This document shows, one piece after another, positions 17,855 through 26,425 of a DNA stretch of 45,194 nt. The position numbers were made by a program, and so were the translations under genes. Positions within the stretch are counted from its first letter, which is position 1. Each line of letters starts with the position of its first letter. The notes under the pieces were generated by a model that was not told the origin of the DNA, made no database searches, and saw only the letters and a list, made by a program, of their open reading frames with translations. This stretch comes from Pseudomonas plecoglossicida NBRC 103162 = DSM 15088 (GTDB taxonomy: Bacteria > Pseudomonadota > Gammaproteobacteria > Pseudomonadales > Pseudomonadaceae), in NCBI RefSeq assembly GCF_000730665.1, contig NZ_BBIV01000048.1, forward strand, positions 1 through 45,194, given 5' to 3'.

Positions 17855-18550
17855 TCAGGCACTCAGGGCCAGGTATCGGTTCTTGATGCGCGGGTCTTCA
17901 CGGAACTGGGCAGCGCTGCCCTGGTAGGCCACGCGTCCTTGTTCGAGCACGTAATGCCGGTCGGCAAGGGCGTCGCAGACCATCAGGTTCTGTTCCACCA
18001 GCAAGATCGACAGGCCTTCGCCCTTGATCTGCCGCAGAATCTTCACCAGCTCGTCGATGATCACCGGGGCAAGGCCTTCGGTGGGCTCGTCGAGGATCAG
18101 CAGCTTGGGGTCGTTGAGCAGGGCGCGGGCAATGGCCAGCATCTGCTGCTCGCCGCCGGAGAGCGCGAAGCCGCCGTTACGCCGGCGCTCTTTGAGGCGC
18201 GGGAACAGGGTGTACACATCCTCCAGCTGCCAGCGGCTGTCCTTGCGCACGGCGATCTTCAGGTTCTCCTCGACGCTGAGCTGGCGGAAGATGCCGCGAT
18301 GCTCCGGCACCAGCGCGATGCCCTGGCGGGCGATGTCGAAGATCTCGCGGCCAACCAGCTGCTGGCCGTTGAAGCTGATCTGCCCCTGGCGCGGCCGGAC
18401 GATGCCGAGGATGCTGCGCAACGTGGTGGTCTTGCCGGCGCCGTTGCGCCCCAGCAGGGTGACCAGTTCGCCGTCCCCGACCTGCAGCGCGACGCCTTCG
18501 AGCACATGGCTCTTGTCGTAGTAGGAGTGGATCGATTCGACGTTGAGCAT
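17855..18550 (-). CDS. branched-chain amino acid/amide ABC transporter ATP-binding protein (LivF type)
   Basis: A 231-residue ATPase with an intact Walker A (LLGRNGAGKTTTLRS, about residue 38), signature LSGGEQQMLAIARAL, and Walker B LLILDEPTEGLAPV. It resembles LivF or UrtE. Its start overlaps the stop of the livG remnant (ATGA). Because the partner ATPase is truncated and no permease or binding-protein gene is present nearby, it is unlikely to make a working transporter by itself. Confidence 0.93.
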   Translation of the reverse strand: MLNVESIHSYYDKSHVLEGVALQVGDGELVTLLGRNGAGKTTTLRSILGIVRPRQGQISFNGQQLVGREIFDIARQGIALVPEHRGIFRQLSVEENLKIAVRKDSRWQLEDVYTLFPRLKERRRNGGFALSGGEQQMLAIARALLNDPKLLILDEPTEGLAPVIIDELVKILRQIKGEGLSILLVEQNLMVCDALADRHYVLEQGRVAYQGSAAQFREDPRIKNRYLALSA

Positions 18551-19128
18551 CAGGCGGCCTCTCCAAGGTAGGCGGTGCGCACGCGCTCGTCGTTGCGCAC
18601 CTGTTCCGGGGTACCCTCGACCAGGATCTGGCCGTGGCTCATGACAGTGATGCGCTGGCTGATCGACATGACGATGCTCATGTTGTGCTCGATCAGCAGC
18701 ACGGTGTGGTCGCGCCCCAGGTCGCTGATCAGCTCGGTCATCACCGGAATGTCGTCGATGCCCATGCCCGAAGTGGGCTCGTCGAGCATCAGCAAGGTGG
18801 GCTTGGCGCAGATCGACATGCCCACTTCCAGCACCCGTTGCTGGCCGTGGGACAGCTCGCCGGCCAGGGTGTCGGCGCGGGCGGTCAGCTTGAGGCGTTC
18901 CAGCACCTGGTCGGCGGTGTTCCAGTGGCTGCGCTTGTGCTCCACGCTACGCCAGAAGTTCAACGCCCCCAGGCCGTCGCGGCCTTGGGCGGCCAGGCGC
19001 AGGTTCTCGCGCACCGAGAGGTTCTGGAACAGGCTGGTGAGCTGGAACGAACGGGCCATGCCCAGCGCCACCCGGCCGTGGGACGGCTTGCGGATGATGT
19101 TCTGCCGCGGCTTCAGGCCAGGGCGCAA
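18550..19128 (-). pseudogene. livG-type ABC ATPase lacking its N-terminus
   Basis: About 190 residues of a LivG-like ATPase remain. ALGMARSFQLTSLFQNLSV is the Q-loop region, SHGQQRVLEVGMSI corresponds to the signature region, and LLMLDEPTSGM is Walker B, followed by the H-loop ELISDLGRDHTVLLIEH. The first 65 or so residues, including the Walker A lysine loop, are missing. Only a TTG codon at 19128 could start it. Without Walker A it cannot bind ATP normally. The upstream sequence is the tail of an unrelated reading frame, so this looks like a deletion end-point rather than a natural gene start. Confidence 0.8.
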
Positions 19129-19226
19129 CCGGTGTGGTCGACCTCGATGAACGAGCGGCCCGAGCTGATGACTTCAGCCAGGTCGTCCTCGTCGCGGGCC
19201 TGTGTGCTGGCCTCTGTACAGGCGGA
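19113..19226 (-). pseudogene. C-terminal remnant of an unidentified gene
   Basis: Between the GntR stop and the livG remnant an open frame reads EDDLAEVISSGRSFIEV and ends DHTGCALA-stop at 19113. It is in the same frame as the GntR gene but separated from it by its TGA. The codon choice looks native, yet no start codon is present. I do not recognise the parent protein; it is probably the tail of a gene that was cut by the deletion. Confidence 0.45.
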
Positions 19227-20006
19227 TCAGTGGTTGTGTTCGAACTCCAGGAGGAAGTGGCGGGCGACCTCGCCTTCAAGGGCGGTCATGTGGTGCTCGG
19301 CATCGCACATATGTTCGTGCATCAGCCGGCGTACAGCGGGCTCGTCGCTGGCACGCAGGGCCAGCATCAGCTGTTTGTGGTAGTCGATATTGGCTGCGGC
19401 GAACTGCTGGCGCTTGGGCAGGTAGGCCTTTTTCAGCACCACCAGATCGCGCAGCAGGTCGTTGAGGAACACCGCCATGAAGCGCAGCAGCGGGTTGGGG
19501 CAGCGGTGCGCCAGCAGGGTATGGAACTCGAGCTCCGCCAGGCGCTGCTCGCGTTGGCCCTGTTCGCTGTCTTCCGGGGCACTGCAGAAATCGATGTTGG
19601 CCTGCAGGGCGGCGTAGTCCGCCTCGCTCAACTGACCCATGACCGACACTGCCAGCTCGACCTCGATGACCTTGCGCAGCTGGTACACCTGCTCGCCGTC
19701 CAGGTGCTGGAAGTGCAGGTAGTTGCGCAGCGCACGGCTGGCCGGTTCAGTGCCGACTTCATTGAGGTAGGCGCCGCCACTGGGGCCGGTGCGGGTGCTG
19801 ACCAGGCCCTCGACTTCCAGCGCCTTGAGCGCCTCGCGGGCGGTGCCCTTGGAGCATTCGAAGTGCTCCATCAGCTCGCGCTCGGTGGGCAGGCGATCGC
19901 CGGGGTGCAGCGCTTCGGTGACGATCGAGCGCTTGACCGATTCGACGATCATGTCGGACAGCTTCTGGCGCTTGCGTTTGGGTTTGAGCATTTTGCTATT
20001 TTTCAT
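19227..20006 (-). CDS. GntR-family (FadR subfamily, FCD domain) transcriptional regulator
   Basis: A 259-residue regulator. The N-terminal winged helix-turn-helix is clear (GDRLPTERELMEHFECSKGT followed by AREALKALEVEGLV, about residues 37-70). The C-terminal all-helical FCD ligand domain occupies about 90-250. It is placed to control the amidase/hydrolase/transport cluster downstream. An inverted repeat overlapping its own start codon suggests autoregulation. MLKPKRKR fifteen bases downstream is an alternative start. Confidence 0.92.
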   Translation of the reverse strand: MKNSKMLKPKRKRQKLSDMIVESVKRSIVTEALHPGDRLPTERELMEHFECSKGTAREALKALEVEGLVSTRTGPSGGAYLNEVGTEPASRALRNYLHFQHLDGEQVYQLRKVIEVELAVSVMGQLSEADYAALQANIDFCSAPEDSEQGQREQRLAELEFHTLLAHRCPNPLLRFMAVFLNDLLRDLVVLKKAYLPKRQQFAAANIDYHKQLMLALRASDEPAVRRLMHEHMCDAEHHMTALEGEVARHFLLEFEHNH

Positions 20007-20026
20007 ATTTATGCGGATAAATAGGA
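20004..20026. promoter_or_regulatory. probable GntR operator over the regulator start codon
   Basis: A perfect 7-bp inverted repeat TATTTAT-GCGG-ATAAATA at 20006-20023, with partial extension outward. It is AT-rich in otherwise GC-rich DNA and overlaps the GntR start codon, as expected for an autoregulatory FadR-type site. Confidence 0.5.
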
Positions 20027-20125
20027 TTTAGCGAATTTTGCCGGGTTGGGTCAATGGTGGAGGCGGGGGAGGGGTCGTAAATGGTGCGAAAGGGTCGGGG
20101 AGGGATATGTGATGTTGATTCAGCT

Positions 20126-20196
20126 GGCCCTATCGCTGGCCTTACATACCTTGAGACCTGTGCGGTCCCTGTAGGCGCTGGCTTGCCAGCGATAGG
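20126..20196. repeat. degenerate REP pair
   Basis: CCCTATCGCTGGC and its partner GCTGGCTTGCCAGCGATAGGG form an inverted REP-like pair between the GntR gene and the PP0621-type gene. Confidence 0.7.
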
Positions 20197-20215
20197 GTCA
20201 GTGAGGTTTCGGCGG

Positions 20216-20446
20216 TCAGCCCTTGCGACCAGGCCCCTGCTCCAGGTGCGCGGGGCTGCAATACCACTCGTTACCCCGGTGCAGCGCCCGGTCGTTGGGC
20301 AGGTGAACGCCGCAGTGGGCGCAGCGCACCATCTTCAACGGGGCGTCGAGTTTCGGCTCGGAAGGCGATTGCTGGCTGATCTTGAATTTGCGCCACAGCC
20401 AGTACGCGGCAGCGATCAGGGCGATCCAGAAAAGTAGACGAACCAT
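20216..20446 (-). CDS. PP0621-type small membrane protein with zinc-ribbon-like tail
   Basis: Seventy-six residues: one N-terminal membrane helix (LLFWIALIAAAYWLW), then a soluble tail with CAHCGVHLP and YCSPAH, i.e. three cysteines and histidines arranged like a small metal-binding knuckle. It matches the P. putida PP0621 family in size and pattern. Its function is unknown. It lies downstream of bamD on the same strand, beyond bamD's terminator. Confidence 0.8.
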   Translation of the reverse strand: MVRLLFWIALIAAAYWLWRKFKISQQSPSEPKLDAPLKMVRCAHCGVHLPNDRALHRGNEWYCSPAHLEQGPGRKG

Positions 20447-20499
20447 GGTGTCCAGCTTGTCGAATGATGAAGGCGACAGTCTAGGACGCCGCCAATGAA

Positions 20500-20524
20500 A
20501 AAGGGAGGCCCTGGGCCTCCCTTT
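20500..20524 (-). terminator. intrinsic terminator of bamD
   Basis: A perfect 8-bp stem GGGAGGCC / GGCCTCCC (20503-20510 and 20514-20521), extended by A-T pairs. On the minus strand it is followed by a run of T. Confidence 0.9.
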
Positions 20525-20539
20525 CTATTAGCGCGTGAA

Positions 20540-21559
20540 TCAGTCGAACAGACCGAAGGTCATGTAGCTGAACCACGAACGCTCTTTCTCGGCTTCCTTC
20601 GGACCTTCCGGCAGGATCGCGTCGCCGTTCTCGTCCTTGGGCAGCAGCTCTTCCGGCATTTCGGCGCGGGCGTCCTGGAACTGGCGGACCACGTCCTGGT
20701 TGGCGCGGGTTTCACCCGGCGGCAGCGGGGCGTCGGTCTCGATCAGGCCCAGGGTCGCCTTGGACAGCCAGCCACGGCCATCGGACTCGGTCTGCTTGGG
20801 CTGGAACTGGCCATCGACCAGGCTCGGGTGGTCAGGGTAGTTGAGCTTGAGGGTTTCCAGGCTGGTGGCAGCCAGGTCGTCCAGGTGCATCTTCTGGTAG
20901 GACTCGACCATTACCGCCAGGCCATCGCCGACCGACGGCGTTTCCTGGAAGTTCTCCACCACGTAGCGGCCGCGGTTGGCGGCGGCGACATACGCCTGAC
21001 GGCTCAGGTAGTAGTCGGCCACGTGGATCTCGTAGGAGGCCAGCAGGTTGCGCAGGTAGATCATGCGCTGCTTGGCATCGGGCGAGTAGCGGCTGTTGGG
21101 GAAGCGGCTGGTCAGCTGGGCGAACTCGTTGTACGAGTCGCGGGCGGCACCCGGGTCGCGCTTGGTCATGTCCAGCGGCAGGAAGCGCGCCAGCAGGCCA
21201 CGGTCCTGGTCGAACGAGGTCAGGCCCTTGAGGTAGTAGGCGTAATCGACGTTCGGGTGCTGCGGGTGCAGGCGGATGAAGCGCTCGGCAGCCGACTTGG
21301 CAGCCTCGGGCTCGGCATTCTTGTAGTTGGCGTAGATCAGCTCGAGCTGCGCCTGGTCGGCGTAGCGGCCGAACGGATAGCGCGACTCCAGGGCCTTGAG
21401 CTTGTTCACCGCGCTGGTGTAGCTGGAGTTGTCCAGATCAGCCTGGGCCTGCTGGTACAGCTCGGCCTCGCTCAGGTTCTCGTCGATGACTTCCTTATTG
21501 GAGGAACAGGCCGCGGTGAGCCCGAGGATGGCGATCAGCAGCAGGTGTTTCACTTGCAT
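20540..21559 (-). CDS. bamD: outer membrane assembly lipoprotein BamD (ComL)
   Basis: A 339-residue lipoprotein with an N-terminal signal and lipobox (MQVKHLLLIAILGLTAAC, lipidated Cys18). TPR repeats follow (YQQAQADLDNSSYTSAVNKL; GRYADQAQLELIYANYKNAE; HPNVDYAYYLKGLTSFDQDR). It is a component of the BAM complex inserting beta-barrel proteins into the outer membrane. The start at 21559 is required for a sensible signal peptide. It is divergent from rluD, the usual arrangement. Confidence 0.97.
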   Translation of the reverse strand: MQVKHLLLIAILGLTAACSSNKEVIDENLSEAELYQQAQADLDNSSYTSAVNKLKALESRYPFGRYADQAQLELIYANYKNAEPEAAKSAAERFIRLHPQHPNVDYAYYLKGLTSFDQDRGLLARFLPLDMTKRDPGAARDSYNEFAQLTSRFPNSRYSPDAKQRMIYLRNLLASYEIHVADYYLSRQAYVAAANRGRYVVENFQETPSVGDGLAVMVESYQKMHLDDLAATSLETLKLNYPDHPSLVDGQFQPKQTESDGRGWLSKATLGLIETDAPLPPGETRANQDVVRQFQDARAEMPEELLPKDENGDAILPEGPKEAEKERSWFSYMTFGLFD

Positions 21560-21585
21560 GGCGGCTTGCGTCCCTTTGACGGCCG

Positions 21586-21615
21586 CTGTCTTGGGCGGAG
21601 CCGTCCTGTTATGAT
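21586..21615 (+). promoter_or_regulatory. weak candidate promoter of rluD
   Basis: TATGAT at 21610-21615 follows CTGTCT (21586-21591) by 18 bp in the bamD-rluD divergent gap. The -35 matches only 3 of 6, so this is tentative. Confidence 0.3.
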
Positions 21616-21706
21616 GAGCGCCCCGGCCAACCCCGGGACAAAAGAAGCCGTATTTAACCACAAGCGCGCAGTTGAAACCAAAGGCTGTGCGCCCGCCGAA
21701 TCGAGC

Positions 21707-22669
21707 ATGTCCGAGATCATTCAACTTAGCGCAGAGGTACCGTCCGAACTGGGCGGTCAACGCCTCGACCAGGTCGCCGCCCAATTGTTCGCCGAGTACT
21801 CGCGTTCGCGGCTAACTTCGTGGATCAAAGAGGGCCGCCTGACGGTCGACGGCGCGGTCGTGCGCCCTCGAGATACCGTCCATGGTGGCTCGCTGCTTGT
21901 CCTGGAGGCCGAGCAAGAGGCCCAGGGCGAGTGGGTGGCCGAAGACATCGAGCTGGACATCGTCTATGAAGACGACCAGATCCTGGTGATCAACAAGCCG
22001 GCCGGTCTGGTCGTGCACCCGGCTGCCGGGCATGCCAGCGGCACCCTGCTGAATGCTTTGCTGCACCATGTGCCGGATATCATCAACGTGCCGCGTGCTG
22101 GCATCGTCCACCGCCTGGACAAAGACACCACCGGTCTGATGGTCGTCGCCAAGACCCTGCAAGCGCAGACCAAGCTGGTCGAGCAGCTGCAGAGCCGCAC
22201 GGTCAGCCGAATCTACGAGTGCATCGTTGTGGGTGTGGTGATCGCCGGGGGCAAGATCGACGCCCCGATCGGCCGTCACGGCGGCGTGCGCCAGCGCATG
22301 GCGGTGACTGAAGGCGGCAAGCCTGCGGTCAGCCACTACCGGGTGCTCAAGCGCTTCCGTTCGCACACCCATGTGCGGGTGAAGCTGGAAACCGGCCGTA
22401 CCCACCAGATTCGTGTGCACATGGCGCATGTGGGTTATCCGCTGGTCGGCGACCAGACGTACGGTGTGCGTTTCCGCATTCCGCCAGCGGCCAGCGTGGC
22501 CATGGTCGAGGCGGTCAAGAACTTCCCGCGCCAGGCGTTGCACGCCCGCTTCCTGGCACTGGATCACCCGACCACCGGTGAACGGATGGAATGGGCTTCG
22601 CCGCTGCCGGACGACTTCACCTGGCTGTTGTCGCTGCTGAACCAGGACCGCGAGGCCTTTATCGGATGA
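21707..22669 (+). CDS. rluD: 23S rRNA pseudouridine synthase D
   Basis: A 320-residue RluA-family enzyme. The N-terminal S4-like domain (GGQRLDQVAAQLF..SRLTSWIKEGRLTVDG) is followed by the catalytic motif HRLDKDTTGLMVVAK (catalytic Asp near residue 140) and the TGRTHQIRVHMAHVGYPLVG box. It modifies helix 69 of 23S rRNA. The start MSEIIQLSAEVP is chosen by family fit; the long open frame upstream runs into the antisense of bamD. The stop overlaps the pgeF start (ATGA). Confidence 0.97.
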   Translation: MSEIIQLSAEVPSELGGQRLDQVAAQLFAEYSRSRLTSWIKEGRLTVDGAVVRPRDTVHGGSLLVLEAEQEAQGEWVAEDIELDIVYEDDQILVINKPAGLVVHPAAGHASGTLLNALLHHVPDIINVPRAGIVHRLDKDTTGLMVVAKTLQAQTKLVEQLQSRTVSRIYECIVVGVVIAGGKIDAPIGRHGGVRQRMAVTEGGKPAVSHYRVLKRFRSHTHVRVKLETGRTHQIRVHMAHVGYPLVGDQTYGVRFRIPPAASVAMVEAVKNFPRQALHARFLALDHPTTGERMEWASPLPDDFTWLLSLLNQDREAFIG

Positions 22670-23406
22670 GTGGCCCGACGCAGTCGCTGCTGCTTCCCGA
22701 CTGGCCGGCCCCGGCCTCGGTGCGCGCCTGTGTCACCACTCGCCAGGGCGGTATCAGCTTGCCGCCCTACGAGACTTTCAACCTCGGTGACCACGTTGGC
22801 GATGACCCGGCCGCAGTCGCCGAGAACCGTCGCCGCCTGAGCGATGAGTTCGCCATCCAGCCCGCCTGGCTCAAGCAGGTGCATGGGTTGGTGGTGGCCG
22901 ATGCCGACCCGGCCGTGGTGGCCGAAGCCGATGCCAGCTGGACCGACCAGCCCGGCATCGCCTGCACCGTGATGACCGCCGATTGCCTGCCCGCGCTGTT
23001 CTGCGACCGCGCCGGTACTCGCGTGGCGGCCGCCCATGCCGGCTGGCGCGGGTTGGCCGGTGGTGTGCTGGAAGCCACCCTCGACCGCCTGGCGCTGCCG
23101 CCTGAAGAGGTGCTGGTGTGGCTGGGGCCGGCCATCGGCCCGCAGGCGTTCGAAGTGGGGCTGGAAGTGCGTGATGCCTTCACGGCGGTGCACCCCGAAG
23201 CGGCCAGGGCGTTTGTCGATGGCGAGCGGCCGGGCAAGCTGATGGCCGACATCTATGAGCTGGCGCGCATTCGCCTGGCGGCGCGTGGGGTGACTGCCGT
23301 TCATGGTGGCGGTTACTGCACGGTTGGTGATGCGCGCTTCTTCTCCTATCGCCGTACCCCGCAGGGGGGGCGCTTCGCCTCACTCGTCTGGCTGGATCCT
23401 CGCTAG
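22666..23406 (+). CDS. pgeF: peptidoglycan editing factor PgeF (YfiH; multicopper-oxidase-like)
   Basis: A 246-residue DUF152-family protein. Metal and active-site motifs include TTRQGGIS, TADCLPALFCD, AAHAGWRGLAGG (His and Cys ligands) and GPAIGPQAFEVG. The family removes L-Ser from wrongly built peptidoglycan precursors and was earlier called polyphenol oxidase. It is coupled to rluD by a 4-bp overlap, and a REP pair follows. Confidence 0.95.
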   Translation: MSGPTQSLLLPDWPAPASVRACVTTRQGGISLPPYETFNLGDHVGDDPAAVAENRRRLSDEFAIQPAWLKQVHGLVVADADPAVVAEADASWTDQPGIACTVMTADCLPALFCDRAGTRVAAAHAGWRGLAGGVLEATLDRLALPPEEVLVWLGPAIGPQAFEVGLEVRDAFTAVHPEAARAFVDGERPGKLMADIYELARIRLAARGVTAVHGGGYCTVGDARFFSYRRTPQGGRFASLVWLDPR

Positions 23407-23414
23407 TCAGTAGC

Positions 23415-23494
23415 GCCTCATCGCCGGCAAGCCGGCGCCCACAGATATCCCACATACGCGCTTCCTGTGGGAGCCGGCTTGCCGGCGATGAGGC
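23415..23494. repeat. REP pair
   Basis: Two inverted copies, GCCTCATCGCCGGCAAGCCG and CCGGCTTGCCGGCGATGAGG, about 60 bp apart between pgeF and clpB. Both copies are near perfect. Confidence 0.9.
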
Positions 23495-23536
23495 CCCCAC
23501 TAATCCGTCAGACTGACCCCGGTCAACCCCGCTACG

Positions 23537-23564
23537 CTTGAATCTTCCAGAATCAGCCTTATCT
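23537..23564 (+). promoter_or_regulatory. heat-shock (sigma32-type) promoter of clpB
   Basis: CTTGAAT (23537-23543), then 13 bp, then CCTTATCT (23557-23564). This resembles the sigma32 consensus CTTGAAA-N11-16-CCCATnT and sits about 80 bp upstream of clpB, a classic heat-shock gene. Confidence 0.65.
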
Positions 23565-23642
23565 ATAAAGGCATCTCAGGCAGGTTTCTTCATCAAAGGC
23601 GCTGTCCATCGCTCCGACCTGCCCTTACAGGAAGGTATCCCC

Positions 23643-26207
23643 ATGCGAATAGACCGTTTGACCAGCAAGCTGCAACTTGCAATATCCGATGCCCAATCCC
23701 TCGCCGTTGGCATGGACCACCCTGCCATCGAGCCCGTGCACCTGCTGCAGGCGCTGATCGAGCAACAGGGCGGCTCCATCAAGCCGCTGCTGATGCAGGT
23801 CGGTTTCGACATCAACAGCCTGCGCCAGGCGTTGGTCAAGGAACTCGATCAACTGCCGAAAATCCAGAACCCCACCGGCGACGTGAACATGTCGCAGGAC
23901 CTGGCGCGCCTGCTCAACCAGGCCGACCGCCTGGCCCAGCAGAAGGGCGACCAGTTCATTTCCAGCGAGCTGGTGCTGCTCGCTGCCATGGACGAAAACA
24001 GCAAGCTTGGCAAACTGCTGCTGAGCCAGGGCGTGAGCAAGAAGGCCCTGGAAAACGCCATCAACAACTTGCGTGGCGGCGCGGCAGTGAACGACGCCAA
24101 TGCCGAAGAATCGCGTCAGGCGCTGGACAAGTACACCGTCGACCTGACCAAGCGTGCCGAAGAAGGCAAGCTGGACCCGGTGATTGGCCGTGACGACGAA
24201 ATCCGCCGCACCGTGCAGGTGCTGCAACGCCGTACCAAGAACAACCCGGTGCTGATCGGTGAGCCTGGCGTGGGCAAGACTGCCATCGCCGAGGGCCTGG
24301 CCCAGCGCATCATCAACGGCGAAGTGCCCGACGGCCTCAAAGGCAAGCGCCTGCTGGCGCTGGATATGGGTGCGCTGATCGCCGGTGCCAAGTACCGCGG
24401 CGAGTTCGAAGAGCGCCTCAAAGGCCTGCTCAACGAGCTGTCCAAGCAGGAAGGCCAGATCATCCTGTTCATCGACGAGCTGCACACCATGGTTGGCGCT
24501 GGCAAAGGCGAAGGCGCCATGGATGCTGGCAACATGCTCAAGCCGGCCCTGGCCCGTGGCGAACTGCACTGCGTTGGTGCCACCACGCTCAACGAATACC
24601 GCCAGTTCATCGAGAAGGACGCGGCGCTGGAGCGGCGCTTCCAGAAGGTATTGGTGGAAGAACCGAGCGAGGAAGACACCATCGCCATCCTGCGCGGCCT
24701 GAAAGAGCGCTATGAAGTGCATCACAAGGTGGCCATCACCGACGGCGCGATCATCGCCGCGGCCAAGCTCAGCCACCGCTACATCACCGACCGCCAGCTG
24801 CCGGACAAGGCCATCGACCTGATCGACGAAGCGGCCAGCCGCATTCGCATGGAGATCGACTCCAAGCCGGAAGTGCTCGACCGTCTCGACCGTCGACTGA
24901 TCCAGCTGAAGGTCGAGTCCCAGGCGCTGAAGAAGGAAGAAGACGAAGCGGCGAAGAAGCGCCTGGAGAAGCTGACCGAGGAAATCGAGCGGCTGGAACG
25001 TGAATATTCCGACCTGGAAGAAATCTGGGCCTCGGAAAAAGCAGAAGTGCAGGGTTCGGCGCAGATCCAGCAAAAGATCGAGCAGGCCCGCCAGGAGCTG
25101 GAAGCAGCCCGACGCAAAGGCGACCTCAACCGCATGGCCGAGCTGCAGTACGGGGTGATCCCGGACCTGGAGCGCAGCCTGCAGATGGTCGACCAGCACG
25201 GCAAGACCGAGAACCAGCTGCTGCGCAACAAGGTCACCGAGGAGGAAATTGCCGAAGTGGTGTCCAAGTGGACCGGCATTCCGGTAGCCAAGATGCTCGA
25301 AGGCGAGCGCGAGAAGCTGCTGAAGATGGAAGAGCTGCTGCACCAGCGGGTGATCGGCCAGGGCGAAGCGGTGACTGCCGTGGCCAACGCCGTGCGCCGT
25401 TCGCGTGCCGGCCTGTCGGACCCGAACCGGCCGAGTGGTTCGTTCCTGTTCCTCGGCCCGACCGGTGTGGGCAAGACCGAGCTGTGCAAGGCGCTGGCCG
25501 AGTTCCTGTTCGACACCGAAGAGGCCATGGTGCGCATCGACATGTCCGAGTTCATGGAGAAACACTCCGTTGCTCGCCTGATCGGCGCTCCACCAGGGTA
25601 TGTAGGTTATGAAGAGGGCGGTTACCTGACCGAAGCGGTACGGCGCAAGCCTTACTCGGTGGTGCTGCTGGACGAGGTGGAGAAGGCCCACCCGGATGTG
25701 TTCAACGTGCTGTTGCAGGTGCTGGAAGACGGCCGCCTGACCGACAGCCACGGACGCACCGTGGACTTTCGCAACACCGTGATCGTGATGACCTCCAACC
25801 TGGGCTCGGCGCAGATCCAGGAGCTGGTGGGTGATCGCGAGGCACAACGTGCGGCGGTGATGGATGCAGTGGGTTCGCACTTCCGTCCGGAGTTCATCAA
25901 CCGGATCGACGAAGTGGTAGTGTTCGAGCCACTGGGCCGCGAGCAGATCGCCGGTATCACCGAGATCCAGCTGGGCCGTCTGCGCAGCCGCCTGCTGGAA
26001 CGCGAACTGTCGCTGAGCCTGAGCCCGGAGGCGTTGGACAAGCTGATCGCGGTCGGTTACGACCCGGTGTATGGCGCCCGGCCGCTGAAGCGGGCGATCC
26101 AGCGCTGGATCGAGAACCCGCTGGCGCAACTGATCCTGGGCGGCAAGTTCCTGCCAGGTTCGGCGATCACTGCCACGGTGGAAGGCGACGAAATCGTCTT
26201 TGCCTGA
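23643..26207 (+). CDS. clpB: ATP-dependent disaggregase ClpB
   Basis: An 854-residue Hsp100 chaperone starting MRIDRLTSKLQLAISDAQ. It has an N-terminal substrate domain (1-145) and a first AAA+ module with Walker A GEPGVGKTAIAEG (about 205) and Walker B IILFIDELHTMVGAG. The coiled-coil M domain (about 405-525; KKEEDEAAKKRLEKL) follows, then a second AAA+ module with GPTGVGKTELCKAL (about 605) and VVLLDEVEKAHPDV. It rescues aggregated proteins with DnaK. An in-frame ATG further upstream is ignored because it precedes the heat-shock promoter's expected transcript start and lacks family support. Confidence 0.98.
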   Translation: MRIDRLTSKLQLAISDAQSLAVGMDHPAIEPVHLLQALIEQQGGSIKPLLMQVGFDINSLRQALVKELDQLPKIQNPTGDVNMSQDLARLLNQADRLAQQKGDQFISSELVLLAAMDENSKLGKLLLSQGVSKKALENAINNLRGGAAVNDANAEESRQALDKYTVDLTKRAEEGKLDPVIGRDDEIRRTVQVLQRRTKNNPVLIGEPGVGKTAIAEGLAQRIINGEVPDGLKGKRLLALDMGALIAGAKYRGEFEERLKGLLNELSKQEGQIILFIDELHTMVGAGKGEGAMDAGNMLKPALARGELHCVGATTLNEYRQFIEKDAALERRFQKVLVEEPSEEDTIAILRGLKERYEVHHKVAITDGAIIAAAKLSHRYITDRQLPDKAIDLIDEAASRIRMEIDSKPEVLDRLDRRLIQLKVESQALKKEEDEAAKKRLEKLTEEIERLEREYSDLEEIWASEKAEVQGSAQIQQKIEQARQELEAARRKGDLNRMAELQYGVIPDLERSLQMVDQHGKTENQLLRNKVTEEEIAEVVSKWTGIPVAKMLEGEREKLLKMEELLHQRVIGQGEAVTAVANAVRRSRAGLSDPNRPSGSFLFLGPTGVGKTELCKALAEFLFDTEEAMVRIDMSEFMEKHSVARLIGAPPGYVGYEEGGYLTEAVRRKPYSVVLLDEVEKAHPDVFNVLLQVLEDGRLTDSHGRTVDFRNTVIVMTSNLGSAQIQELVGDREAQRAAVMDAVGSHFRPEFINRIDEVVVFEPLGREQIAGITEIQLGRLRSRLLERELSLSLSPEALDKLIAVGYDPVYGARPLKRAIQRWIENPLAQLILGGKFLPGSAITATVEGDEIVFA

Positions 26208-26217
26208 TCGCTGCAAT

Positions 26218-26250
26218 AAAAGAAGCCCCGCACTGCGGGGCTTTTTTTGC
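26218..26250 (+). terminator. terminator of clpB
   Basis: Stem AGCCCCGC / GCGGGGCT-like (26224-26242, loop ACT) followed by seven T residues. Confidence 0.95.
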
Positions 26251-26263
26251 CTGAAACCGCGCT

Positions 26264-26325
26264 GGCCCCATCGCCGGCAAGCGGGCAGGGACCGGTGTGG
26301 GAGCCGGCTTGCCGGCGATAGGGCC
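26264..26325. repeat. REP pair
   Basis: CCCATCGCCGGCAAGCGGGC and the inverted GTGGGAGCCGGCTTGCCGGC lie just behind the clpB terminator. One arm is slightly diverged. Confidence 0.8.
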
Positions 26326-26396
26326 CGCGCAAACCCCGCAAAATCAGGCCCTCCCAAGCTTTTTTGATAACTTGCTGAAAATTTTGAAATTTTTGC

Positions 26397-26425
26397 TTGC
26401 ATCAAAATTCGAGTGCCCCTAATAT
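26397..26425 (+). promoter_or_regulatory. upstream promoter of the tRNA operon (P1)
   Basis: TTGCAT (26397-26402), 17 bp, TAATAT (26420-26425), preceded by an AT-rich tract (runs of A and T at 26360-26396) like an UP element. It is followed by the GC-rich discriminator ACGCCGCG typical of stringently controlled stable-RNA promoters. Confidence 0.55.

Noticed and set aside
16562..18571. A 669-codon plus-strand frame
   Set aside because: It is the antisense of the hydrolase and livF genes, which have clear catalytic motifs on the minus strand.
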